Assembly (NCBI GenBank): GCA_015680685.1
Contig: MNCI01015029.1
Coordinates: forward strand, 724,426 to 788,425
DNA from: Gnetum montanum
Taxonomy: Eukaryota > Streptophyta > Gnetopsida > Gnetales > Gnetaceae
Direction of reading: 5' to 3'
DNA length: 64,000 nucleotides
Part shown: positions 12,506-22,674 of the stretch, in pieces
Position numbering within the stretch: the stretch's first letter is position 1
How the letters are laid out: each line of letters begins with the position of its first letter
The notes under the pieces: generated by a model
The model's database searches: none
Told to the model about the DNA's origin: nothing
Seen by the model: only the letters and a program-made list of their open reading frames with translations
Program-made: the position numbers and the translations under genes

Positions 12506-13387
12506 CTAAGATTGATGATGAGTGGAGATTCCCAAAGTCGTAGTTGATGAGAACTTCTTTGGGGCTCTAGACAGCGAAACTAAACTCTCAGAGGTGCCAC
12601 CGTTGAAATGGGTGCAGTGACGGCATCTCCAAGGGGTCAGTAGTATGCCTTTCAACACATCTGAGGAATCAGCAGAATGCCTATGAGGTAGCGATGCTGG
12701 GGCTGTCCCAACATGCCACCCCATTTGTTTTGCAGCCACACAAAGATGATTACGCTCGCTTGATTCGCATGTTGGCGGTCTGTAGGTCCCAGTTTTAAGT
12801 CCTGGTAGACTGTCGTTGCTGGTTTTAAGTCCCAGCAAACCATTGTCCCAGCTTAAAGTTTGGGCAGACTGAAAAATGCTAGTTTTACGTCGTAGTGGAT
12901 AGTGGTAGAGCTGATTTATGGTCTCAGCAGATCGTGCTATGGATGTCAGTTTCATGTCGTGACCCAGGGACAAATCTGTGCTGGTTTCACGTCTCAGCAG
13001 ATGGATACTTACCTGTGCCAGTTTTATGTCATGGCGGATAGCCGGTGCCAGTTTAGCATCGTGGTGGATGCATGCAGGAAGTGCCAGTTTTATGTCTTGG
13101 CGGACCTGTACAACACTACTAGTTTTACGTCGTAGCGGACGGTTGCAACTTACCAGTTTTACATCGTGGCGGACGATCGTTGCCAGTTTAGCGTCGTGGC
13201 GGATGCGTGAAGGGAATGCCAGTTTTACGTCGTAGCAGACGATTGTTGTCAGTTTAGCATCATAGCGGACGATTGTTGCCAGTCTAGCGTTGTAGCAGAT
13301 GATTGTTGCTAGTTTAGCGTCGTAGCAGACGATTGTTGCCAGTTTAGCATCGTAGCGGACGATCATTGCTATGCCTGATGTTAACAC
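12506..13387 (-). CDS. E1 repeat-derived ORF, 293 codons
   Basis: An uninterrupted sense-strand ORF downstream of integrase. Its first two thirds are made of diverged copies of a ten-residue unit, 'YDAKLATIVC' (variants HDVKLV, HDIKLA, YNARLATIV), encoded by a roughly 30-bp tandem DNA repeat. The rest (about residues 190-293) is non-repetitive and rich in H, S and T. Because 30 is a multiple of three, the open frame may be a by-product of the repeat rather than selection. I know no family with this repeat. It lies in the hypervariable 3' region of Tat/Ogre elements, which is known to hold tandem repeats. Confidence 0.35.
   Translation of the reverse strand: MLTSGIAMIVRYDAKLATIVCYDAKLATIICYNARLATIVRYDAKLTTIVCYDVKLAFPSRIRHDAKLATIVRHDVKLVSCNRPLRRKTSSVVQVRQDIKLALPACIHHDAKLAPAIRHDIKLAQVSIHLLRRETSTDLSLGHDMKLTSIARSAETINQLYHYPLRRKTSIFQSAQTLSWDNGLLGLKTSNDSLPGLKTGTYRPPTCESSERNHLCVAAKQMGWHVGTAPASLPHRHSADSSDVLKGILLTPWRCRHCTHFNGGTSESLVSLSRAPKKFSSTTTLGISTHHQS
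12770..13377. repeat. E1 minisatellite-like tandem array, ~30-bp unit
   Basis: About 16-18 diverged units with the plus-strand core CCAGTTTTACGTCGTAGCGG followed by ACGATTGTTG. The right end (about 13250..13370) has units of exactly 30 bp that are nearly identical to each other. Towards 12770 units become longer (up to ~45 bp) and more diverged. This gradient suggests repeated local expansion at the integrase-proximal end. Confidence 0.85.
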
Positions 13388-13398
13388 TAGATATGCAG

Positions 13399-14529
13399 CT
13401 AGATGTAGTACCGCTTCAGATATATATGGTTTACGGGATTCGGTAACTCGTTGCTATTGATATCTGCTAACTTGAATGCACTGTTTCCATACACATCAGC
13501 TACCAAGAAAGGGCCCTCCCAGTTTGCAGAGAACTTGCTTACTGGTTCGTGAATAGCCTTGAGAACTAAATCTCCCTTCTCGATCGGACGTTGTTGAAGA
13601 TTATGATAGTGCTTCTGCCTCTGCTTTTCTTGATACTTTTCAATGGTATCAAGCATCTGTATTTGCTTCTCCTCTACTGAGTCCAAATCCATGATCCGAG
13701 ACTTGGTGTGTTGAGCGTCATTTATAATCGTGGAGAGGACCATCCGCAGAGAAGGAACTTGTAATTTGAGGGGCAACACCGCCTCAGATCCATAGACTAG
13801 GCTATAGGGTGTACCCTCTATAGCTGTCCTACATGTAGTACGATACGCCCATAGCACATAGAGGATCTTTTCATGCCATCATCTCTTGTTGCTGTTGAGC
13901 ATTTTCTTGAGCAGGTTGATAACGACCTTGTTCGTTGCTTTAGCTTGACCATTCGCTTGTGGGTAATAAGGCGAGGAAAAAGATTGTTTGATACCAAGAC
14001 TATCACAAAAAGATTTGGTTTTCACACTGCTAAATTATGGCCCATTGTCGGTTATGATAGTCATCAGGAGACTAAATCTAGTTACAATGTTGTCTAGAAT
14101 GAAATGACAGATCTGTTGAGATGTGATCTTTTGCAAAGGGATGGCTTCCACCCACTTCGTGAAATATTCAGTAGCGGTGATTATGAAGCTGTGACCTGCG
14201 AAAGATTTTGGTGCGATAAGCCCTATAATGTCTAGGCCCCATCGTTGAAAGGGCCATGTAATCTGAGTCGTGTGTAGTTCCGTAGGCAACACATGTATAA
14301 GGTTTGCATAATGCTGACACGTGTCACACGTTTTAACCTTTGTAAGATAGTCTTTTTCCATGTACGACCAATAATACCCTAAGCGATAGATTTTAGAGGC
14401 CATGGCTCGTGGTGCTACGTGTCCTCTGCATAATCCCTCGTGAACTTCGCCGACTATACGTTGTGCTTGGTCTTTATTGACGCAAGTAAGCAGTACTCCA
14501 TCAAAAGAGCGTCTACAAAGGGTACTATC
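13399..14529 (-). pseudogene. pol: E1 integrase
   Basis: C-terminal part of the pol frame. The HHCC zinc-binding domain is visible (H-E-G-L-C-R-G-H, then C-D-T-C), then the catalytic core with 'WGLDIIG' (first Asp), 'IITDNGP' (second Asp) and 'YYPQANGQAKATNK', where the third catalytic residue, normally Glu, is Lys (codon AAA at 13939..13941). A C-terminal domain follows ('KFSANWEGPFLVADVYG'), typical of gypsy integrases. Stop codons occur at 14035..14037 and 13879..13881, and a third stop separates this part from the RNase H frame near 14530. Each can be derived by one transition from a residue that fits the family. This copy could not integrate DNA. Confidence 0.9.
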
Positions 14530-14742
14530 TCATATGATGACGTATTGCCTAGCTTGCTTGCAGATTGCATCTTTTTGTGTGCATGTTAGCTCGTGTGATG
14601 GTTCGCCATGCAGGAGGTAAGTTTTAATGTTATCGTACCATTCTAGCATTCTATCCTTGAGCAGTGAAGATATTTGCGCCATCTGAATGATAGGATCTGT
14701 ACAATCTATTATTAAGTTGGGACAAGTGTTGAACAGGTGTGA

Positions 14743-15123
14743 TAGTACATTTAAAGCTAATGTAGCCAGTGCATCAGCTAGCATGTTGTTGTTTCGAGGC
14801 ATGTGTTGGGCATCAATCATTGTGAACTGCTTCAGAAGATCTTTAGCCATATCGCAGTAGGGTTGTAAATGTGCAGCCTTGCAAGCGTAGACTCCTGTGA
14901 TTTGATTTATAACAAGCATCGAATCACCCCTAATTGCCAGGTGTTGAACATCAAGCCCTCTGGCTATTAATAATCCCCTGAGGAGCCCCTCGTACTCTGC
15001 CACATTGTTCGTACGGGGAAAGGTCAAGCGGTAAGCGTGAAGACGTACATCCTCAGGTGATAACGTAATGACTGTGGTGGCACTGCCGCCTCTAGCGGTT
15101 GAAGCTCCGTCAAAATGTAACGT
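14743..15123 (-). CDS. pol: E1 second (archaeal-type) RNase H domain
   Basis: Residues about 250-376 of a 446-codon open stretch (14530..15870). All four acidic catalytic positions are visible in order: Asp in 'LHFDGAS', Glu in 'NNVAEYEGLL', Asp in 'AIRGDSMLV' and Asp in 'MLADALA'. Family knowledge: Tat-lineage elements acquired this extra RNase H downstream of the ancestral one, and the extra domain is the one under selection. That fits here, because the upstream domain has lost a key residue and this one has not. This is the main evidence for placing E1 in Tat. Confidence 0.85.
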
Positions 15124-15225
15124 TGCTTCGAGGCCTGTTAGGACAGGGCTTAGACTATGTACATGCTCATTTGGAAATTCAGGCTCTATGGTTGCCTGAC
15201 TGTCAATAGGCGATGTTATTAGTTG

Positions 15226-15582
15226 GTCAGCTATCGCTTGGCCTTTCGTAGAAGATTGACCAATGTAATGTAGATCGAATTCTTTTGTGATAGCTTTCCA
15301 ATGAGCTATTTTACTACTTTCATACAGATTATACGTAATAGCCCTAAGGATATTATTTTTACAGATTATGTTAACCTGGCTATGGAAGAGATAGTGTCTG
15401 CATTTTTTGAGCGTAAATACTAACGCTAAACAATTATGCTCTACTTCGTTATACCTCGTTTCATACGCACATAGAGCATGAATCAAGTAGTATATGGGTA
15501 CTTTTGACCCATCATCCCTCTTTTGATAGAGTAATGCAGCTAAGGCTACGTCTGATGTTGTGAGGTAAATGTAAAATGGTTG
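15226..15582 (-). CDS. pol: E1 first (gypsy-type) RNase H domain
   Basis: Starts 'PFYIYLTTSDVALAALLYQ' and includes 'YETRYNEVEHNCLALVF' and 'KKCRHYLF'. The first Asp (TSD), the Glu and the last Asp (IADQL) are recognisable. The block that is normally T-D-H reads C-K-N-N, so one catalytic Asp is missing. The reading frame is otherwise open. Loss of function here with a preserved second RNase H is the usual picture in Tat. Confidence 0.8.
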
Positions 15583-15584
15583 AT

Positions 15585-16893
15585 CCCTTTGTGGCGGGAA
15601 TACTGTTGACAAACGTTGAAGTTCTTGCTTCAAGCTATCAAACACACGCTGACAATCATCTATCCATTCAAAATTAAGCCCCTTTTTTAATAGATGCTGC
15701 ATAGGGTGTAATTTATCGGTTAATCTCGAAATGAACCGCCTGATAAATTGTAACCTCCCTTGCAATCCACATAATTTGTTGAGATCTGTAGGGGGTGTCA
15801 ATTCAACAATGGCCTTGACTTTGTCAGGATCTACTTGTATACCAGTTTTCGATACGACAAACCCCAGCATGAATCTGGTTTTGACTTCGAATACGCACTT
15901 CTTTGGGTTGAGCCAGAGATCATAATTAGAGCATCTTTTAAGGACTAACTCCAGATCCTCTGAATGATCCTATGACCTTATAAACTTAACAGCTATATCG
16001 TCAACATAATCATTCAGTTTCCTAAGGAGGTAATCGCTAAAGATGTATGTCATAGCTCGTTGATACGTAGCTCTGACATTTTTTAAACCAAAAGGCATCA
16101 TGGTGTAACAAAAGGTCCTCTAAGGTGTCATGAATGTTGTTGTCAACTGGTGTTCTGGGTTGATATGAATTTGATTATAGCCTGAGAAGCCATCCATGAA
16201 GGATAAAAGCACATGCCTAGCGGTTGTATCCACTAATTGGTCGATACTCGGTAGCGGGAAATTATCCTTGATTGTAGCTTTGTTCAAGTCTCGGAAGTCT
16301 ATGCAGATGCGTATCCCTTTGGTCTTTTTAGGAACAACTACAATGTTAGATACCTAGTCTGAGTAATCGACCGCACGAATAAAACCAGCTTGGTATAGTT
16401 TAGTGATCTCATCACGTACTACTAGCGCGACTTCTGGCTTAATTTTTCATGCTTTTTGTCTAATTGCTTTAATATGGGGATTTAGAATAATGTTGTGTTG
16501 TATTAGTCTTGGGTCTAGTCCCGACATATCTTCATATGACCATGCAAACATTGCGATGTTGTTTTGGAGGACCTGTTTTATGTTGTCATGTGTCTTTTGG
16601 TCTAGTAAACAACTAACCTTAAGAGTTTTAGTCTCACCTTTATGCGTAACCATAGAGACCTTGTTAAGGGGGTCTTCGGTTACATCTCCAGCCTCCAGGT
16701 CTAGCGTACACATCGATTGTTCTGGCCAATCTAGAGATGTTTCTGACGTGGCTATGGTTGCATCATTGAGGGCAAGGTTAGTTTCTACTAGCGTGGGATC
16801 AAATTGTTTAATGATTTTCCCATGTGGGCCTGTTAAAGCTAGGGGTGCAGATAAAGTTTCATCCATTTGCCAATTGTCTTGCAAAATTGTCAA
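15585..16893 (-). pseudogene. pol: E1 reverse transcriptase
   Basis: The N-terminal part (16893..16447) is open and ends with 'FAWSYEDMSGLDPRLIQHNI', the usual lead-in to gypsy RT. The RT core follows with 'ICIDFRDLNKATIKDNFPLP', 'FMDGFSGYNQI' (16181..16200 region) and the catalytic 'YVDD' (15997..16008). Three in-frame TAG codons interrupt it at 16354..16356, 16120..16122 and 15970..15972; the first two replace Trp residues conserved in the family. The thumb and connection continue into the open frame from 15870. The catalytic aspartates are intact but the protein would be truncated. Confidence 0.92.
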
Positions 16894-16910
16894 ATATGAA
16901 AGTAATTAGG
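16877..16910 (-). promoter_or_regulatory. possible splice acceptor before E1 pol
   Basis: In sense, a CTAAT branch-point-like motif (16909..16905) is followed about 27 nt later by TTTTGCAAG at 16878, just before pol-like coding begins and just after an in-frame stop. Ogre elements, relatives of Tat, splice an intron out between protease and RT. This is inference from motif and position only. Confidence 0.35.
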
Positions 16911-17775
16911 AAGATACTAAGTTAAGTGCCGTAAGTATTTAGGGTATGACGCTTGGTTTAGTCTAAAAAGAAAAAAGGTACGATATGACTTTGCTGAGCA
17001 CGAGGAGTTAACTGAATTTTGAATTCCGTGAACAGCCTGTAATTAATGCGACCTGATTATGAAGTGATAAGGTACAATAGTTTAAGGTCGTTTCGGATTG
17101 TAATGCATGCGATATCTGTCGCAAGTAATGCCTTGATCTTCGGGTTCCAGCTCATACTGACACCAGCATTTGGACAAGTCTCGCTTAAATCGGGCATCAA
17201 GTCGATTAGTTTTGCATATAAGTAGGCAGTTCTTATCGAAGATAGACTATTGGCTATTGCGAATTTGAATTCTCAGCTATCGCAGAGAGAAGGAGGAAGA
17301 GCAAAAGATTGCAGCACATTATTTGTGAAGGTATTCAGGTGTGAAGGTGTTCAGGACTGTAATAATGGCATCGAAGGTGAGAGGAAAGAATGCCAAATTG
17401 GCAAAAATCGACGAAGTACAAGGGAGTTTGCAGCGTGCTTCGCAGGCCTTGGTCGAAGTGAGAGATGTCACTCCCCTGAATCGGTAGGCCATCCCTTGCT
17501 TATTCATATTGCTTCCGGTGATGTGCTTTTTCCTTATGTTTATCCTTTTGCGTCATCTGCGTAAACTAGAGTTTTAGGCTGTAGACCTCGTATTAGAATG
17601 AGGGTTTAGACAACAGTACTACGTCTATCGCCATTGTCTAAGACAAACCTTCTACTATTACAAGGGTTTAAGCGATTTTGGCTATATGGCTAAAGCGTAA
17701 TTTTGTAAATTTTCCTACAGTTTAAGCATGCAATTGGAATCTAGATGGTAACGTGGTTATTTTCTATATAGTATC
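16911..17775. other. E1 spacer between pol and the antisense gene
   Basis: No coding in either strand that I trust. It is the 5' flank of the antisense gene and so may hold its promoter. A TATATAG run occurs at about 17766..17772, only a few bases from the ATG, too close to act as a normal TATA box. Confidence 0.4.
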
Positions 17776-18584
17776 ATGGTGAAACCCATCCTAATCATTT
17801 TGGACATAGTTGGGGTTTTATGTTGTATAAACCCTCTCGTACCCAATGTTCCTCCCCCTCAAACTCGTTTACAGGGGAAGGCTATATGGTTCCGGAAGGG
17901 TGCGCTGGATTTTTTGCAGTTTTTGCTACATAACTACAGTATTATTGTGTGGTCGCATTTGTTGGGCAATGTGGCTGAAGCTATTTTGGAACATCTGTTA
18001 GTCAGTTCTACGCAGGGCATCCTGGCTTTCTTGACAGATGGGGCTATTGATACTGGTCGTCCTCAAGATCACGAACTTAGCGCTAGAGGATTGAGATGTT
18101 TAAGTTGGATCCGGGAGATGCCCAGATTTAGTTGTTATCATGCGTATAATACTTTGTTCGTGGCTCATCATGTCTCGACTTACTTTCATAATCCACCAGG
18201 CACTGTGTATTATTTGGGCAGGTAAGTCATTTTACTTATGATGTTGTTAACATGTTTTCTAATGTCAGAGTTTGTAAAGTGTAGGATGATAATGTGTCAT
18301 ATGATATAGGTTGTTCATCAACGAAAATGGGTTAGTAGGCAATAATGATACATTGTCTTGGACTGAAACGGCAATAAATGAGTTTACGTCCACTAGCAAT
18401 GTACGCGTTGGTGTAATGGGGAAAATGGCCTTCAAAATTCCTGAGTATCCTACCCGTTATGCTGATTCCTTCAAGAGTTGTCAGAATCGCGGGTGGTTAC
18501 ATGAGGAATGGACTTTGAACCTGTCCCTTACCCTTGCGGATGTGCAAAGGAAGCTTCCTCCATTTCCTTTACCATTTGGACTTG
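17776..18584 (+). pseudogene. antisense gene in E1, exons 1-2: FCP1/HAD-phosphatase-like domain
   Basis: Exon 1 (17776..18221) and exon 2 (18310..18584) join in frame across an 88-bp intron with GTAAGT donor and ATAG acceptor. The protein reads as an FCP1-homology (NLI-interacting factor-like, HAD superfamily) domain. It has 'ILIILDIVGVLC' where motif I should be D-x-D/N-G, 'FRKGALDFLQFL' (RPG..EFL), 'IIVWSHLLGNVAEAIL' (VWS....NV), and 'YNTLFVAHHVSTYFHNPP' (NTLLIDDSP.K...NP). The second motif-I acid and the D-D pair are gone, so it should be catalytically dead. The frame is open through both exons. The assignment comes from block order and spacing, not a search. Confidence 0.65.
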
Positions 18585-18690
18585 GTAAGGTTTCGTTGTT
18601 GCTATTAGTTATAGAATATTATATTTTTTTTGTTTTGAAATGTTGTGTAACAGTGTTTTCACTATCTTGACTTGTGTCTTGTGTTATCAG

Positions 18691-19940
18691 TCAGGGAATC
18701 CTGGGAGATTACCATCATGATTTTCGGCCACGAGGCGAACACCCTCCTCTTTTGTTATGGTGACATAAAGGAAGCACAACACTAGCTTGGTCACGCGGCG
18801 GACCCAATTGCGTTGGTTACCAAGCTGCGGGAAGCAAGGATGATGCATTTGTTCTTCAGTGAGGGAGCTGAACGTTTTTGCATGCATGTGCGTAACGTGC
18901 GTGTACATTTTAATATTGACGCTTAGCTGTTTACTGACCTCTTCAGCATTCCCTTTGATAGTCTTCCCATAGAGGAAAAATCGAGGAGAAGCGTCAAATG
19001 TCAGGAAGAGCTGGAGGAGTGGTTAGGGACCAAGAAGGACACAAAGGGGATTCCGTGTGAAAAGATTGAATTAGAGGTCACCAAGACTATTTATCCCCTC
19101 TTCCGGGCCCAGGCTTTCCCCAAAACACTCTCGCAGGGGAAGTTTTTTACTATAGAACAGACCCGTATCATGCGAGAGGTGATGGAGGAAGGGACCCAAT
19201 TTGATTGGGCAAGCTATTTCACTGAGGGGTTATGCACTGAAATGATCAGGCTTCGCCAAAATCTCGAGTCTCGTTTCAGTGTGCACTTCGCCTTCTTCAT
19301 AGCTTGCCTCCGACGTTTTGCCGAATTTTTGGTGATCTAGAGGAATGGGGTCTAGGTGCAACAAGACCGAGACTAGTTATCCAAACCTTGGATCTCCCAT
19401 CTCTTCGGCACTACCCGGTCACAGGATCCTCCGGAAGGAATTGGGGAGTCACTGTCTATAACGACTAGGGATGTGGCGGCACCTCAAATGCGGGGCCCTA
19501 ATAGCATAGGTGGGGCACTTCCCACTTATACCGGTGATGCGTCAAGGGGAAAGCGCCTGGCTATAGAGATAGTAGACATCTCGGTCCAGCGTAAAAGGCC
19601 TTGCCTAACCGAGGCGCCTGTGGAACCAACAGGTGACACGAGCAGAACTATGCAAGTCAGGTTTCAGCGGAGTAAACCTCCACCTGGTAAGCGTAAAGAC
19701 ATAGTGAAAGTTATGGTAATTGTTGTATTACGTAACTTTATTCAGGGTATTCTGAATTATTTAAATGTGTTATGTGGCATAAATAGGGAGACCTATAGAG
19801 CGGTTGACCCCTGAAATAGGGGGGGTGGTATTACGGCGTGGGGAAGGGGCCCCAATTTTAGAAGAGAAGGCCCCATCTATTAGAATAAGTGACGCACAGA
19901 CCCTTGTGTGTGAGGAGAGAGAGGAGGCGGAGAGAGAGAG
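18691..19940 (+). pseudogene. antisense gene in E1, exons 3-4
   Basis: Exon 3 (18691..19686) follows a 106-bp intron (GTAAGG..TCAG) in phase 1, and exon 4 (19787..19940) a 100-bp intron (GTAAGC..ATAG), also in phase 1. The frame runs the whole way apart from five TAG codons (18783, 18924, 19338, 19353, 19374), each one change from CAG. I recognise no domain. Visible features are a helical, charged region with 'FTIEQTRIMREVMEEG' and 'FDWASYFTEGLCTEMIRL', then a basic proline-rich stretch ('QRKRPCLTEAP', 'QRSKPPPG') that could be a nuclear-localisation-type patch, and an acidic end ('CEEREEAERE'). The end of exon 3 and exon 4 are repeated identically at 20664..21268 by the assembly duplication. 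Confidence 0.6.
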
Positions 19941-21356
19941 GTAATCAATGTATTAGAATTTTTAAGGAATTTTGTTAATAACTAGAAATTTTGACTTAAT
20001 TACGCTATAGATGAACGAGGTGCATCCCNNNNNNNNNNNNNNNNNNNNNNNNNNNNNNNNNNNNNNNNNNNNNNNNNNNNNNNNNNNNNNNNNNNNNNNN
20101 NNNNNNNNNNNNNNNNNNNNNNNNNNNNNNNNNNNNNNNNNNNNNNNNNNNNNNNNNNNNNNNNNNNNNNNNNNNNNNNNNNNNNNNNNNNNNNNNNNNN
20201 NNNNNNNNNNNNNNNNNNNNNNNNNNNNNNNNNNNNNNNNNNNNNNNNNNNNNNNNNNNNNNNNNNNNNNNNNNNNNNNNNNNNNNNNNNNNNNNNNNNN
20301 NNNNNNNNNNNNNNNNNNNNNNNNNNNNNNNNNNNNNNNNNNNNNNNNNNNNNNNNNNNNNNNNNNNNNNNNNNNNNNNNNNNNNNNNNNNNNNNNNNNN
20401 NNNNNNNNNNNNNNNNNNNNNNNNNNNNNNNNNNNNNNNNNNNNNNNNNNNNNNNNNNNNNNNNNNNNNNNNNNNNNNNNNNNNNNNNNNNNNNNNNNNN
20501 NNNNNNNNNNNNNNNNNNNNNNNNNNNNNNNNNNNNNNNNNNNNNNNNNNNNNNNNNNNNNNNNNNNNNNNNNNNNNNNNNNNNNNNNNNNNNNNNNNNN
20601 NNNNNNNNNNNNNNNNNNNNNNNNNNNNNNNNNNNNNNNNNNNNNNNNNNNNNNNNNNNNNNNTCTAGAGGAATGGGGTCTAGGTGCAACAAGACCGAGA
20701 CTAGTTATCCAAACCTTGGATCTCCCATCTCTTCGGCACTACCCGGTCACAGGATCCTCCGGAAGGAATTGGGGAGTCACTGTCTATAACGACTAGGGAT
20801 GTGGCGGCACCTCAAATGCGGGGCCCTAATAGCATAGGTGGGGCACTTCCCACTTATACCGGTGATGCGTCAAGGGGAAAGCGCCTGGCTATAGAGATAG
20901 TAGACATCTCGGTCCAGCGTAAAAGGCCTTGCCTAACCGAGGCGCCTGTGGAACCAACAGGTGACACGAGCAGAACTATGCAAGTCAGGTTTCAGCGGAG
21001 TAAACCTCCACCTGGTAAGCGTAAAGACATAGTGAAAGTTATGGTAATTGTTGTATTACGTAACTTTATTCAGGGTATTCTGAATTATTTAAATGTGTTA
21101 TGTGGCATAAATAGGGAGACCTATAGAGCGGTTGACCCCTGAAATAGGGGGGGTGGTATTACGGCGTGGGGAAGGGGCCCCAATTTTAGAAGAGAAGGCC
21201 CCATCTATTAGAATAAGTGACGCACAGACCCTTGTGTGTGAGGAGAGAGAGGAGGCGGAGAGAGAGAGGTAATCAATGTATTAGAATTTTTAAGGAATTT
21301 TGTTAATAACTAGAAATTTTGACTTAATTACGCTATAGATGAACGAGGTGCATCCC
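19336..21356. repeat. identical 693-bp copies around a gap (probable assembly duplication)
   Basis: 19336..20028 and 20664..21356 appear identical base for base, and the 635 N at 20029..20663 lie exactly between them: the left copy ends at the gap and the right copy starts at it. This is the pattern left when two overlapping contig ends are scaffolded instead of merged. The true locus most likely has one copy and no gap. Confidence 0.9.
20029..20663. other. assembly gap (635 N)
   Basis: A run of undetermined bases. Reading frames that cross it are artefacts. Confidence 1.
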
Positions 21357-22674
21357 TGTCCGCCATTGTAAGAAGAGTGTGGGGGGAATTCCCTGATAAG
21401 TTTTCCTTCATGGAAGGCATTGTCAGTGATATGATCGAGCACCTCGAGCGCGTCGATCCTGGGGCTGGTATGTTACGGCTATAGCACGCTTATTTTATTA
21501 TAAGGTTGTAATGTTTATTTACGTTTGATAATATTTGTTATTAGGAGCTCGCCTTCGATGGGACTCTACAGAGCCCATTGACCTGGACACTGTCGAGCAT
21601 TCGTTAGACGGGGCAGTTGTGCCACGCAACATTTATGAGGAAATGCGTAAATGTGCGTTACGCTCGACCTGCTCCTTGTGGGAGAGTCAAAACGTCAATG
21701 AAGACCTCTGGAAGAAGCTACAGAGGTCAGAGAAGGAAAGGGTATCTCTGACCAAAGAGGTCGGAGACTTAAGATCGCGATGTGAATTCCTGCAAGCGTG
21801 AGGAACGGATGAAGAGAACTGGCATACGCCTATTATTGACTACGCTCTCTACTGGACCGCGGTCAGGAACAGTGTACAAACTAGTCGTGAATTGGTGGAG
21901 CAAAGGATGCAAATAGAGCTCTTGGCCCAGAAGAACCAGGACTGGAAGGACTTTTGCGCAAGTGTCCAAGAGTGGGGGCATAAAGAAAAAGATCATAAGC
22001 ATTTGTATAAGTGAGAAAGTATCGCTTATCATTAGCACTATCGAGATTCTACCGTTGAAGCTCAATCCTTACGATTGTTCCTCGATGTCATTGGTTCATC
22101 TAAGGCCTTCGAGAAGTTCCAGGAGCAGGTGACGGTAAACGCGTCCCCAGAAAGGGAAATTACTCTTTTTGAGGAAGAGACTACAGTCCCTACTTTCTTC
22201 CCTAAACCACCCCAATGGACTAGTGTGGAGAAAGGGAAGGTGAAGGCTGGAACTAATCTGAGGAACGGAGTTTGGTCTGAGTTAACTGAAGATGAAATTA
22301 TGCAACGCCTGTGGGTCGGTTTAGATCAACTCCCCTTTGCTGTGGATGCAGGACCATCGCGAGTAAGTTTGAGTGTTGTTGAATTTAAATTTTTTGATTT
22401 ATCCTATCATGGCTTTTGCTTATGTATTTATTGTATGTAGGTATAAGGAGTGGATGAAGAAGGTGAACAGGATGAGGAGCACGTTTAGGAAGAAGAGTGT
22501 AATGATGCAGACCATCCTCTTGGGGAGCCAGTGTTAGTGCAAGAACCCCGTGAAGATGACATTCCTTATGAAGGAATACTCTCTAAAAGGGACGGCCCAC
22601 TCGAGGACGATTTTTTAGGCTTAGAGGCGGACTTAAGGGATACGGGCGATAGTGGTACTAGGGGGGATGCGTAA
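21339..22674 (+). pseudogene. antisense gene in E1, exons 5-7: coiled-coil and acidic tail
   Basis: Exon 5 (21339..21467), exon 6 (21545..22362) and exon 7 (22441..22674) join in frame by introns of 77 and 78 bp (GTATGT..TTAG, GTAAGT..GTAG). Exon 5 does not continue exon 4 in phase; a one-base slip in the GAGAGAGAG run at the exon 4 end would explain it. Exon 6 has a heptad-like stretch ('LWKKLQRSEKERVSLTKEVG') and a second helical part, and exon 7 is strongly acidic, ending at TAA 22672. In-frame stops are TGA 21799, TGA 22012, TAG 22033, TAA 22444 and TAG 22486, all one C-to-T step from sense codons. No family recognised. Confidence 0.6.

Noticed and set aside
12902-13235. Plus-strand ORFs with a repeated 'ASFMSWR'-type pattern
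   Set aside because: They are the other-strand reading of the E1 tandem array; the repeat keeps several frames open on both strands.
16403-16909. 168-codon plus-strand ORF
   Set aside because: Shadow of the RT lead-in on the minus strand, which has clear domain content.
20000-20796. Long ORFs on both strands crossing the N run
   Set aside because: They consist almost entirely of undetermined residues and exist only because N contains no stop codons.
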